Below, piece by piece: positions 26,374-34,993 of a stretch of DNA of 64,000 nucleotides. Below the pieces are notes generated by a model. The model had not been told where the DNA came from. It did not search any database and was given only the letters and a program-made list of their open reading frames with translations. The translations under genes and the position numbers were made by a program. Origin of the DNA: Cellulosilyticum lentocellum DSM 5427 (GTDB lineage: Bacteria > Bacillota > Clostridia > Lachnospirales > Cellulosilyticaceae); NCBI RefSeq assembly GCF_000178835.2, contig NC_015275.1, positions 3,555,001 to 3,619,000 on the forward strand. The letters are read 5' to 3'. Each line of letters starts with the position of its first letter. The first letter of the stretch is position 1.

Positions 26374-27261
26374 CTATCCTTTTACCGCACCAGATACCAT
26401 ACCTTTAATGATTTGTTTACTAAAGGAGAAGTATAAAACAACAATAGGTGACATCGTTAATAGCATCGCCGCCATAATTTTAGGATAATCTGATGCAAAT
26501 TGTCCCTTAAACATAGTCATTGCCAATGGAACAGTTTGCAAGTTAGCATCTTGAATGAGTACTAAAGCAAATGAGAACTCATTCCAACATGCGAAGGTCT
26601 GAATGATTGCAATTGTTACAAGTATTGGTTTTGTAACAGGTAATATAATCTTGAATAACGTATTTGAAAATGAACTTCCATCAATTGCTGCCGCTTCTTC
26701 TAATTCTATTGGTACTGACTTAATAAAGGCTTCTACTAAGAATATAGCAATCGGCAACCCAAAGGCTACATACGGTATAATGAGGGTAAACCACTGATTA
26801 TTCAAATGAGTGTTTTTAAATACCACATATATAGGTACAAGTAGTGAATGGACAGGAATTAACATCCCCATTAGAAACATAACATATAAAATTCTATTCC
26901 CCTTAAATTTAACCCTAGCCAAAATATAACCTACTATAAATCCAAATAAAACAATTAGAATAATAGAAAGAGCTGTGGTCCTTACACTATTAAACATGGA
27001 CTCAGCCAAATGATAATCCTCGTTGTTTAAAATCTTAATATAATTAGAGAAAGTGGGGGATGTTGGAAGTCCCATAATATCCGCATTAAACTCTCTTTTT
27101 TCTTTAAGCGAAGAAAGAAACATCCATACTAACGGGAAAATACATGATGCCGAAAATAGGATTAAAAAAGCATTTAAGAAAAAGGAAGCAATATGCGTTT
27201 TGATACCTACTTTGTGTGAGTTCTTATTCACTTGCTTTTGCTGAACTACTTGTGCTGGCAT
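26374..27261 (-). CDS. Carbohydrate ABC transporter permease, MalG type
   Basis: 295 residues, six predicted membrane helices, and the EAA loop EEAAAIDGSSFSNTLFKIILP that docks the ATPase. The long first helix after FFLNAFLILFSASCIFPLVWMFLSSLKE is typical of the second permease of CUT1 sugar importers. The ATG follows the stop of the upstream permease without a gap (TAGATG). The operon has no ATPase; a shared MsmK/UgpC-type ATPase encoded elsewhere would be needed. Confidence 0.93.
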   Translation of the reverse strand: MPAQVVQQKQVNKNSHKVGIKTHIASFFLNAFLILFSASCIFPLVWMFLSSLKEKREFNADIMGLPTSPTFSNYIKILNNEDYHLAESMFNSVRTTALSIILIVLFGFIVGYILARVKFKGNRILYVMFLMGMLIPVHSLLVPIYVVFKNTHLNNQWFTLIIPYVAFGLPIAIFLVEAFIKSVPIELEEAAAIDGSSFSNTLFKIILPVTKPILVTIAIIQTFACWNEFSFALVLIQDANLQTVPLAMTMFKGQFASDYPKIMAAMLLTMSPIVVLYFSFSKQIIKGMVSGAVKG

Positions 27262-28158
27262 CTATTCCACCCCCTTATCTTTCATTAGTAGATTCACTAG
27301 TACTTGCACACCTACAATAACTAATAAACTTACTACGAAAATTCCTACAGAAATAGCACTACCATATCCCATGTTCTGCTGTGAAAAGGATACCTGATAG
27401 CCATACATTGCCATAACCATAGACGAGTTACCTGGTCCACCCTTTGTCATGGTATAAATATGATCGAATACTTTCATATTTCCTGCCACACACAAAGTAA
27501 CACAAACAAGAACTGTATTTTTAATAAGTGGTAATACAATATAAATGGCACGTTGGAATGCACTAGCACCATCTAACTCAGCTACTTCGAATATTTCTGA
27601 ATCTACAGAGCCAATGGCTGATAATAGAATAACCATGTAATACCCTATAAATTGCCAAATAAGTGGAATACAAACTAAAAGTAATACAAGCCCTGGCTCA
27701 TTTAGCCAAACTCTCGTTAAATCTTCTCTACCAATTGCTTCTAATACCCAGTTTAAAACGCCTCTCTTGTAGTCATAAATCATCATCCAAATAAAACCTA
27801 TACATACAGCTGATACCGTACTTGGGAAAAAGGCAAAGGTACGATGAATACCTTTCAATTTTGCAAGTCTTGAATTAACCATTAGTACAACAACAAAAGC
27901 AATACCTATCTGACCTATGATACAAGCAATAACAATATAAATATTATTAATAAAAGCGCCCCAAAATATTTTATCTTTAAATAAACTTACATAATTCTCT
28001 AATCCAATAAAGGTTTTACTAGGTCCACCTTTCCATTCAAAAAAACTATAAAACATAGCTGTAATAAGTGGCACAAATACAGCAAAAGTATACCAAACAA
28101 CTGGTATAAATAGATACAATGCTATGGTTCTGCCTTTTGGTTTAACGGCTCTTAGCAT
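27262..28158 (-). CDS. Carbohydrate ABC transporter permease, MalF/UgpA type
   Basis: 298 residues with six predicted helices, the conserved FYSFFEWKGG after helix 1, and the EAA loop VAELDGASAFQRAIYIVLP. It is the first permease in a CUT1-type importer and is coupled to the second permease gene (TAGATG). The distance from the binding-protein gene is 115 bp and contains a stem-loop. Confidence 0.93.
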   Translation of the reverse strand: MLRAVKPKGRTIALYLFIPVVWYTFAVFVPLITAMFYSFFEWKGGPSKTFIGLENYVSLFKDKIFWGAFINNIYIVIACIIGQIGIAFVVVLMVNSRLAKLKGIHRTFAFFPSTVSAVCIGFIWMMIYDYKRGVLNWVLEAIGREDLTRVWLNEPGLVLLLVCIPLIWQFIGYYMVILLSAIGSVDSEIFEVAELDGASAFQRAIYIVLPLIKNTVLVCVTLCVAGNMKVFDHIYTMTKGGPGNSSMVMAMYGYQVSFSQQNMGYGSAISVGIFVVSLLVIVGVQVLVNLLMKDKGVE

Positions 28159-28198
28159 ACAGTTAGACCCCCTTCACTCCTAAGTTTTTATTAAAACA

Positions 28199-28226
28199 GG
28201 GGCTAGCCACACAACGGGCTAGCCCC
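28199..28226 (-). terminator. Intercistronic stem-loop between binding-protein and permease genes
   Basis: Perfect 10-bp GC-rich stem GGGGCTAGCC / GGCTAGCCCC, followed on the minus strand by TGTTTTAAT. Such partial terminators usually give more binding protein than permease. Confidence 0.75.
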
Positions 28227-28273
28227 CTACTTTATTGGCTATTTCCTACTAATAATATCTTCTCATATGAATA

Positions 28274-29689
28274 TTAGTAATTAGCTTCGTATGCAGCTTG
28301 TGTTTTTTCAGCAACTGTTTGTGGATCTGTATCACCATTTAACATATCTTGAAGTTCTGTGTTGAAGATATCCCAAACAGCACCGTTTACATATGAATCG
28401 TAAATTTCACATGCATTGGTATCTACATAAGAGTAGTTATAAAATGCTTGTGTTACTGCATCAAATGCACTCAAGTCAACATTTTCAACTTTTACAATAC
28501 CACTAAGTGCATATTTTGAAGCCACAAAGTTAGAGAAATCTGAGCCTGTTAATTTGTATGCTAAATCAATTGCTGCTGCTAATTTTTCAGGATCATCCTT
28601 TAACTTAGGGTTAATGGCTACACCAAATCCCATACCAATGTTTTGCGCATTGGTTAAACCTGTAGCATTAGCTGGAGTAGGGAATGTTGCAAAACCAATA
28701 TTATTATATTTTTCTGCATTTCCCTCTAATAAAGTTGCCATGATATAAGATACATCCCAGTTACCACCGATGAATGCTGCTGATTCACCTGATATATAGT
28801 ATTCACGAGCATCTTCATTAGTAATCGCATTAAAGTCTGCATTAAACACGCCTGATTTAAATGCATCTTGTGTAAATGTAAGAGCATCTACAAATGCTTG
28901 ATCTGTAAATTTTGCTCCTCCTTTATCAATAATAGATTGGAACCAGTCTTTACCTGTATACACATTACCTACTGTTGATACAAAACATGAATTAGCTTGC
29001 CATTTACCACCATTTCCAAATGCAATTGTGTCAATACCTTCTCCACTAAAATAGTCTTTTGCTTTTAATACATCATCCCAATTAGTAGGGAATGTATCAA
29101 ATCCTGCATCCTTCCACATTTGTTTGTCATACACAACGACTGTACAAGTACCACCAGTTAAAGCTGGAATAGCATAGATCTTTCCTGATTCGTCTTTAAA
29201 TGGTGTAAACATTGCTTCATTATAATTAGCACTGTCTGGAGACGCTGCAATAACATCTGTCATATCCATGATAAGTCCTTCTTTAGCCCATTGTTTAACA
29301 TTCATTCCTTGAACTAAGAACACATCTGGCAAATCTCCTGCACCAGCTAAAGTTGCAATCTGTGTTTTATATTCAGCATTAGCTAATACATTCTCTGTTA
29401 GATTAATGTTAGGATTTGCTTCCTTCCATTCTGCAATCATAGTACGGAATCCATCAGAACCTCCATTCCCTTGAGATTCTTCTGAGGTTGAAAAGTGCAT
29501 GAGTGATAAATCACCTGCATACCCATTTCCACCTGCTGGTTCTGCAGAGTCAGACGGCTCAGCTGAATCTGTTACAGCTGGTGCTGGTGTTCCTGAAGTA
29601 GTAGTACTACCATTTCCTCCACCACATCCAACTAACATTGTCGTTCCTATTGCTGCACTTAATAAAATGCTCATCATTTTTTTACTCAT
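28274..29689 (-). CDS. Extracellular sugar-binding lipoprotein of an ABC transporter
   Basis: 471 residues. Signal peptide with lipobox MLVGCGGG (lipidated Cys22), a Ser/Thr/Pro/Gly-rich linker (residues 25-55), then a family 1 solute-binding fold (IAALAGAGDLPDVFLV-type motif, FPTNWDDVLKAKDYF, SAAFIGGNWDVSYI). It captures the substrate for the two downstream permeases. The sugar cannot be named; no glycosidase or regulator is next to it. A good promoter lies 80-110 bp upstream. Confidence 0.92.
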   Translation of the reverse strand: MSKKMMSILLSAAIGTTMLVGCGGGNGSTTTSGTPAPAVTDSAEPSDSAEPAGGNGYAGDLSLMHFSTSEESQGNGGSDGFRTMIAEWKEANPNINLTENVLANAEYKTQIATLAGAGDLPDVFLVQGMNVKQWAKEGLIMDMTDVIAASPDSANYNEAMFTPFKDESGKIYAIPALTGGTCTVVVYDKQMWKDAGFDTFPTNWDDVLKAKDYFSGEGIDTIAFGNGGKWQANSCFVSTVGNVYTGKDWFQSIIDKGGAKFTDQAFVDALTFTQDAFKSGVFNADFNAITNEDAREYYISGESAAFIGGNWDVSYIMATLLEGNAEKYNNIGFATFPTPANATGLTNAQNIGMGFGVAINPKLKDDPEKLAAAIDLAYKLTGSDFSNFVASKYALSGIVKVENVDLSAFDAVTQAFYNYSYVDTNACEIYDSYVNGAVWDIFNTELQDMLNGDTDPQTVAEKTQAAYEANY

Positions 29690-29755
29690 TATTCATCAAC
29701 CCCCTTCAGTTATGTACAACTCGTAATTTAAACAAATGATAAATAACCACTTGCT

Positions 29756-29801
29756 TTGTACTTACAAGAATATTATACAAAATCAGTTTATTATAAGTCA
29801 A
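29756..29801 (-). promoter_or_regulatory. Promoter of the sugar ABC operon with a dyad operator
   Basis: TTGACT (29796-29801) and TATAAT (29772-29777) are 18 bp apart on the minus strand. Just downstream of the -10, at 29756-29767, is the 12-bp dyad TTGTA-CT-TACAA, placed over the likely transcription start where a repressor would act. No cre-type site was recognised. Confidence 0.72.
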
Positions 29802-29948
29802 CTTTTTGTGCTTTTTGTATATTATCCATTTAAGTAGGGATGGTTTTATACATTATTTTGCATAACACATAGGCTAATTTATCTTTTTTTACCAATAATC
29901 ATATGTAAGGAGAGTCATTAGTACACTTCTTTATGTAGACTACAATTC

Positions 29949-31094
29949 TTATAAAACCTGCTTTTTACGCTTAAGTAATTCAACAAATATCTTTTCTGCA
30001 TCTTCTTTTGATGTAGGTAAGTGACCATAGGTGACCTCCCAATTTTTCTTAAACACATATAATCCTATATAATCTTGCAAATACCTAGTATTTACATTGG
30101 TCATTTTTTGATTAATAAAAGTTTGTAACTGTAAATTGATCTTCTCTATCTCCTCTACCCCCAAGTGATACAGCTCTTTAAGCCGCTTCACCTCACCATA
30201 TGTAATGTTCCCCTTATTCTTAATATATTCCTTATTACATATCTCATCAGACTCCTTGATAAACGCTTGAGTTTGTATATCATTTATGTAATGAAAGGGC
30301 TTAATAAAATGAGGTATGTTATATTCTTTACTATACTCCTCATACACCTGTACTGGGTAGGAACAAATATACGCTGGAGCACTTATATTCCTTTTATACT
30401 CTTCTTTAAACAGCTTTGTGGTAAATTCCTCATTGGGCATCACTTTACTAACGCAGTATCCTCTATTATCAATAGCCGATACAATCAGTATCAAATCCTG
30501 CTTTGTATCTTCTTTCTCCTTATCACATTCCTCTATAATAATCCTTCTATTGCCTTTATTAGAATCCTTAATCCTTATCTCTCCAATTTGAATAACACCT
30601 GTAAGTACTGGCATAGGGAGCTTTGCTAATGCATGTATTAATTTCATTCTCCAATGCCATATCGTCTTATAATTGATTCCTTCATAGCCATACGTTTCTT
30701 CCAAAATATGTATCATCTTATGAAGTGAATAGTTATTAAGCGTCATCTCTAACACCTTGACCCAACTATCCCAATCATAACGCGTCTTCTCCAACAGCGT
30801 GCCTGTAAATAATGTATATTTGGTTGAACACTCTTTACATTTATACTCTTGTATTTCATTGGTTCTCTTACCATTCTTGACTACCTTACTTGATTGACAT
30901 TGAGGACAATGTTTATGAATATTTAATTTCTCTAGTCTAGACTGTAAGTCTAGAATAACCATATTATTCAGCTCTTGTTCAAACTCCTTGCCATTATGTA
31001 AAGCATAATGATTGACTAACTTTCTAAACTTACTATAAGGCAAATCTTCAATAAATTCCAAAACTTCCTCAAAACCAATATTTCCCTTTGACAT
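29949..31094 (-). CDS. IS1595/IS1-like transposase homologue lacking catalytic aspartates
   Basis: 381 residues, intact reading frame. It has the zinc ribbon CPQC-x17-CKEC (from about residue 60) and the helix-turn-helix region typical of IS1595-type transposases (SLHKMIHILEETYGYEGINYKTIWHWR). Where the family has a D-E-T catalytic motif, this protein reads GVIQIGEIRIKDSNKG (Gly for Asp), and the second aspartate (usually in a TD-S/G segment) is replaced in YICSYPVQVYEEYSKEY. No terminal repeats or target duplication are visible around it. A domesticated DNA-binding protein, or a decaying transposase still open by chance, both fit; the alignment was done by eye. Confidence 0.7.
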   Translation of the reverse strand: MSKGNIGFEEVLEFIEDLPYSKFRKLVNHYALHNGKEFEQELNNMVILDLQSRLEKLNIHKHCPQCQSSKVVKNGKRTNEIQEYKCKECSTKYTLFTGTLLEKTRYDWDSWVKVLEMTLNNYSLHKMIHILEETYGYEGINYKTIWHWRMKLIHALAKLPMPVLTGVIQIGEIRIKDSNKGNRRIIIEECDKEKEDTKQDLILIVSAIDNRGYCVSKVMPNEEFTTKLFKEEYKRNISAPAYICSYPVQVYEEYSKEYNIPHFIKPFHYINDIQTQAFIKESDEICNKEYIKNKGNITYGEVKRLKELYHLGVEEIEKINLQLQTFINQKMTNVNTRYLQDYIGLYVFKKNWEVTYGHLPTSKEDAEKIFVELLKRKKQVL

Positions 31095-31878
31095 ATTTGC
31101 TCTCCCTCTAGTAAATATCTTCTCATTTTAACTTAAATTAATCTTATACTTATTAATATAAACCAAATCAATATTATAAACAATTTAAATATTGTATTTT
31201 TTTGTTTATAATAATGACAAAAATGACTACTTTTTTCAGAAAATTATCCCTTGATTTAAGGATAATCATCTTTTGCACACTGTATATTCTTTATCAAAGT
31301 AGCATTTTTGTGGTTTGTTTTTCTTTGAAAACTTATTTGTATGCTGCAAGTCAGGTGTCCTCCTAGTTAATTTTTTTACTTTTATAAGTTTATTTATCTT
31401 CTATAAATAGATTAATTTTCCCAAATCAATCGACTTTATTTTTAATTAATTTATTTCATATTTTTTTAGCATTCAGATGAGTAGGTTCAATTTAAGAGTC
31501 TGAGAAAATAGAAACGCCTGCTTCCCCACTGTCGTCCCTCTAAGATGAGCATCTATTTTTTAGGTTCAAAGTATGCCTCCCAAAAATGAGAAAGCCTAAG
31601 TCATGTGATTTCACATCGCTTAGGCTTTTTATTTTTTTGTTTCTTTTCCTATTAATTGCATAAATTTAAAAACTCTAGTACAAAACTTTTAGTGAATAAG
31701 GCATACCACTAGCTGTTTTCTCCCCCTTTATCATATGACTATTATAAAAGAGAGACATTAACTCAATGGTCACTCAACATTAACTGAATATTAATTTCTT
31801 ATAAAAATGCCCGAATCAAGTGTTCTTCTCACATGACTCGGGCATTTTTATATTGTCATATATCTATCCTTATTCCTT
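31095..31878. other. 784-bp intergenic region with two hairpins
   Basis: AT-rich spacer without a credible gene. A hairpin at 31591-31630 (AAAGCCTAAG stem with an inner ATGTGA/TCACAT stem, then a T-run on the plus strand) looks like a terminator, but no plus-strand gene precedes it, so a small plus-strand transcript may end there. A second at 31803-31849 (AAAAATGCCCGA stem) ends the uvrA-like gene. Both share the sequence AAGTCATGTG or GAGTCATGTG with the terminator at 34833-34925. Confidence 0.5.
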
Positions 31879-34131
31879 CTATTCACATGATTTGCGTAGA
31901 TACTTTGCTGTAATAGTGTTTGCAGAAGCAATCATTTCTTTTGGTGTCCCTGTAAATACAACTTCTCCTCCGGCGTTCCCTCCATCTGGCCCAATATCAA
32001 TAATGTAGTCTGCTTGTTTCATCACATCTAGATTGTGCTCAATCACCACCACCGTATTACCACGCTTTACAAAGCTATCTAGAAGCTTCATAATATTTTT
32101 CACATCAGAAGCATGTAAGCCTGTTGTGGGCTCATCTAACACATAGATATTTCCTTTTTGATTCAAATACTTAGCAAGCTTAATCCTTTGCCTTTCCCCA
32201 CCTGAGAGAGTTGAGAGAGGTTGTCCAAGGGATAGATAGGATAAGCCCACCTCATTCATCGCCTTGATATGCTTACTAATTTTACGATTATCCCCGAAAA
32301 ATTCTAGGGCTTCTTCTACAGTCATATTCAGTATATCAACGATGTTCTTTCCTTTATATTGATAGCTAGTTGCCTCTTCACTATATCTATTACCTTCGCA
32401 GCTCTCACACACTGTGGTTACAGGATCCATAAATACCAGTTCTGTCACCACTACACCTTTTCCACCGCATATAGGGCATGCCCCTTTACTATTAAATGAA
32501 AATAATGAGGCTTCTGCCTGATTTTCACTGGCCATTACCTTCCTTATTTCATCAAAAAAGCCAAGAAAGGTAGCTGGTGTAGAACGTGAAGTCGCCGTTA
32601 CAGGTGACTGATCCACTAGTATAACCCTATCAGAATAAGTCTCTGCAAACACATCACGGATTAATGTACTTTTACCCGAGCCAGCTACACCTGTTACCAC
32701 TGTTAGAATATTAAGTGGTATATCCACAGAAATATTTTTTAGATTATGCAGTTTGGCTTTTTGAACTGGTAGAAACGCTTTAGGAAGGCGCACTTTTTCT
32801 TTCAACGGAATCTGTTCTCTCATTGCCTTCCCTGTTCGTGTTTCAGATAATAATAGTGCCTCATAACTTCCCTGGAATAGAATTTGACCGCCATTTCTGC
32901 CGGCAAGAGGCCCTACATCTATGACTTCATCTGCAATGCTAATGACATCCTTATCATGTTCTACCACAAGTACTGTATTGCCTTTATCCCTTAGGCTTTG
33001 TAAAAGTCTGGTCATGCGGTGCACATCTCTTGGATGCATCCCTGTGCTTGGCTCATCAAAAATATAGGTCATACCTGTTAAGGCACTTCCCATATAACGG
33101 ACTAATTTTAGTCTCTGTGCCTCTCCACCTGACAAGGAAGCAGATTCCCTATTCATACTTAGATAAGGAAGTCCTATCTCAATCATTCGCGTAAGTGAAG
33201 CAATAAGCGTCTGTATGATGGTCTTGCCTCTCTCATCTTTTATTTCCTTTAGCACTTCACGAAGCTGCACGAATTCTAGCTCGCAAAGCTCTGCTATACT
33301 ATAGCCGTTAATTTTACAGCTTAGTACTTCTTGATTCAAGCGTCTTCCATGACATACTGGACATTCTTTCTGGTGAATCATTGTCTCAAGGCGTTTCTGC
33401 GTGGTATCTCCTGATGTAGAAGTATCACGTTTTAGAAGAAGTCTTGAGAGATGATTATGAATACCTTCTACGCGTTTGTTAACGCGCTCCCCATCTTTTT
33501 CATAGGCCCCATAGAAAAGTAGGTTTCGTTCCTTTTCCGTATAGTCCTTAAGCTTTTTATCAGGGTCAAATAAGCCTGATTCAACATATTGTTTAAAATA
33601 CCAGTTGCCAGGGTGAAAAGCTGGTAACTCCACCATACCTTCATTCCAAGATAATTCTTCCTTTAATGCGCCACTAATATCTAGTTCTGTCACTTTTCCT
33701 AGGCCTGAACAAGTCATACACATGCCATTGGGATCATTAAAGGAAAAGTAAGAAGCTGTTCCTACATATGGTGTGCCAATTCTTGAATACAACAAGCGAA
33801 GTGCTGCATATAAATCACTAATCGTTCCTACTGTAGACCTTGCATTGCCGCCCAATCTACTTTGATCTACAATAACAGAAGCCGAAAGGTTTTCAATAAG
33901 TTCAACCTTTGGCTTCTCATACTTAGGTAATCTTCCTCTGATAAAGGCACTATAGGTCTCATTCATCTGACGCTGACTTTCTGCTGCAATGGTATCAAAT
34001 ACAATACTTGATTTACCTGAACCAGACACCCCTGTGAACACGACTATTTTTTCTTTTGGAATATCTAGAGATACATTCTTTAGATTATTTTGATGTAAAC
34101 CTCTAATTACAATCTTGTCTCTCTCTAACAT
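31879..34131 (-). CDS. UvrA-like ABC ATPase (short form)
   Basis: 750 residues from the ATG at 34131, which has a GGAGG 8 nt upstream; the open frame extends 28 codons further without such a site. It has two UvrA-type ATPase halves: Walker A FTGVSGSGKSS and VTGVAGSGKST, signatures SLSGGEAQRLK and TLSGGERQRIK, and the Zn modules CMTCSGLG, CPVCHGRR, CPICGGKG and CESCEGNR. It is about 190 residues shorter than UvrA and is not next to uvrB or uvrC. This short UvrA-like group is widespread in Firmicutes and sometimes tied to drug tolerance; a role in nucleotide excision repair should not be assumed. Confidence 0.85.
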   Translation of the reverse strand: MLERDKIVIRGLHQNNLKNVSLDIPKEKIVVFTGVSGSGKSSIVFDTIAAESQRQMNETYSAFIRGRLPKYEKPKVELIENLSASVIVDQSRLGGNARSTVGTISDLYAALRLLYSRIGTPYVGTASYFSFNDPNGMCMTCSGLGKVTELDISGALKEELSWNEGMVELPAFHPGNWYFKQYVESGLFDPDKKLKDYTEKERNLLFYGAYEKDGERVNKRVEGIHNHLSRLLLKRDTSTSGDTTQKRLETMIHQKECPVCHGRRLNQEVLSCKINGYSIAELCELEFVQLREVLKEIKDERGKTIIQTLIASLTRMIEIGLPYLSMNRESASLSGGEAQRLKLVRYMGSALTGMTYIFDEPSTGMHPRDVHRMTRLLQSLRDKGNTVLVVEHDKDVISIADEVIDVGPLAGRNGGQILFQGSYEALLLSETRTGKAMREQIPLKEKVRLPKAFLPVQKAKLHNLKNISVDIPLNILTVVTGVAGSGKSTLIRDVFAETYSDRVILVDQSPVTATSRSTPATFLGFFDEIRKVMASENQAEASLFSFNSKGACPICGGKGVVVTELVFMDPVTTVCESCEGNRYSEEATSYQYKGKNIVDILNMTVEEALEFFGDNRKISKHIKAMNEVGLSYLSLGQPLSTLSGGERQRIKLAKYLNQKGNIYVLDEPTTGLHASDVKNIMKLLDSFVKRGNTVVVIEHNLDVMKQADYIIDIGPDGGNAGGEVVFTGTPKEMIASANTITAKYLRKSCE

Positions 34132-34412
34132 ATCACTCGCCTCCTTATATAAGACTATGTTACAGTCTCCCCCTAGGGATGAGTCAACTGTATTTTGTAA
34201 TGCTATCACCTTCATAAACCATCTTACCCTTTTTAAGCACAGCTAGCCTGTCCTATGAAAGTATCATTTCATAAAATAATGTAATCAATATTGATATACT
34301 CAAGACTATATCAATTAAAAATTTTTTTCAACGACTTTTTTAATTTTATTTTATAAATTTTGAATAGTAATAATTTTTTATCTTTAACTAAGGAATTCCT
34401 TTTCTCATCACA

Positions 34413-34423
34413 TATAATATAAT
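34413..34423 (+). promoter_or_regulatory. Probable -10 region of the structured RNA
   Basis: Two overlapping TATAAT hexamers (34413-34418 and 34418-34423) on the plus strand, just ahead of the structured region. The -35 (TTCCTT near 34396-34401) is weak, so the promoter call is moderate. Confidence 0.45.
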
Positions 34424-34832
34424 GTAAAGATAAAACAAATAACTTCTCGTAGCAGAATCACCACAGCTTCAATCTGAGGAACTGACCGGGTCAGCCAAGT
34501 CTCAATCTATTGTTATAGGTACCTCTGGACTTAAGGAAAATGTTCACTGATGCGCTGTAAAGGGAAGCGCTCTTTTATAAGTTATTTTATAATGCTTTAC
34601 ATTTAGCATTACCTTAAACAAAGTTTAAACCAGAGTCTTAAAGCCTTAGCTTCCTCATCATAAGGGTGCACCGGCCAAGACTTTTAAGGAGCTCCTCACT
34701 CATTGGTTTGACTTTTATAACTATCTTTGATGTGCTTACAAGATTAGTCATGTAAGTGCTGAGGAGCTGCGCCATGCCCCTTGATAGGTATGTCAGGTAG
34801 TTATAGAAGTTAAGCTTGGAGGCTGGTAAAAG

Positions 34833-34927
34833 AAAACGCCTAAGTCATGTGGTTATTGAACTGCCCCCAATAAGTTAGACCTGAAAATCTAACTTATTGG
34901 GGGCATCGCATGACTTAGGCGTTTTTT
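34833..34927 (+). terminator. Terminator of the structured RNA, stem interrupted by an inserted palindrome
   Basis: Outer stem AAAACGCCTAAGTCATG (34833-34849) pairs perfectly with 34909-34925 and is followed by TTTTTTATTT. The loop contains a second, independent 18-bp palindrome (34862-34905). Confidence 0.85.
34862..34905. repeat. IS3/IS150-end-like palindrome inside the terminator loop
   Basis: TGCCCCCAATAAGTTAGA and its exact complement with an 8-nt loop (CCTGAAAA). The element begins with TG and ends with CA, and the arm resembles terminal repeats of IS150-group insertion sequences. It looks like a minimal relic of two IS ends fused head to head, or a very small MITE. Confidence 0.5.
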
Positions 34928-34993
34928 ATTTATTCTTTTTTATCTTACACTTCTAATCTGCAACAATATCTAACCACTCTAAGGCTAAATAAA

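Larger units (their letters stand above)
34430..34927 (+). ncRNA. Candidate large structured noncoding RNA
   Basis: No reading frame of note on either strand, higher GC than other spacers here, and many complementary segments that fit together. Closing helix: CCA-GCTTC (34461-34470) with GAGGC-TGG (34819-34826). Nested helices: CTCTGG 34523-34528/34630-34635; TTAAGG 34531-34536/34612-34617; GCGCT 34552-34556/34566-34570; AATGCT 34591-34596/34605-34610; CTGAC 34482-34486/34490-34494. Long-range 18-bp helix 34708-34725/34796-34813 (three G-U pairs), crossed by the 9-bp helix AGCTCCTCA 34690-34698/34760-34768, i.e. a pseudoknot. TGAGGAA (34475-34481) pairs with TTCCTCA in a hairpin loop (34651-34657). 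A 17-bp terminator stem with T-run ends it (34833-34925). It is not RNase P, tmRNA, SRP RNA or a classic T-box. Size and style recall OLE, ROOL or GOLLD-type ornate RNAs, but I cannot assign a class. Confidence 0.62.

Noticed and set aside
34661-34677. T-box-like sequence AAGGGTGCACCGGCC within the structured RNA
   Set aside because: It lacks one base of the conserved T-box core, no Stem I specifier features are evident, and no aminoacyl-tRNA synthetase or amino-acid gene lies downstream on that strand.
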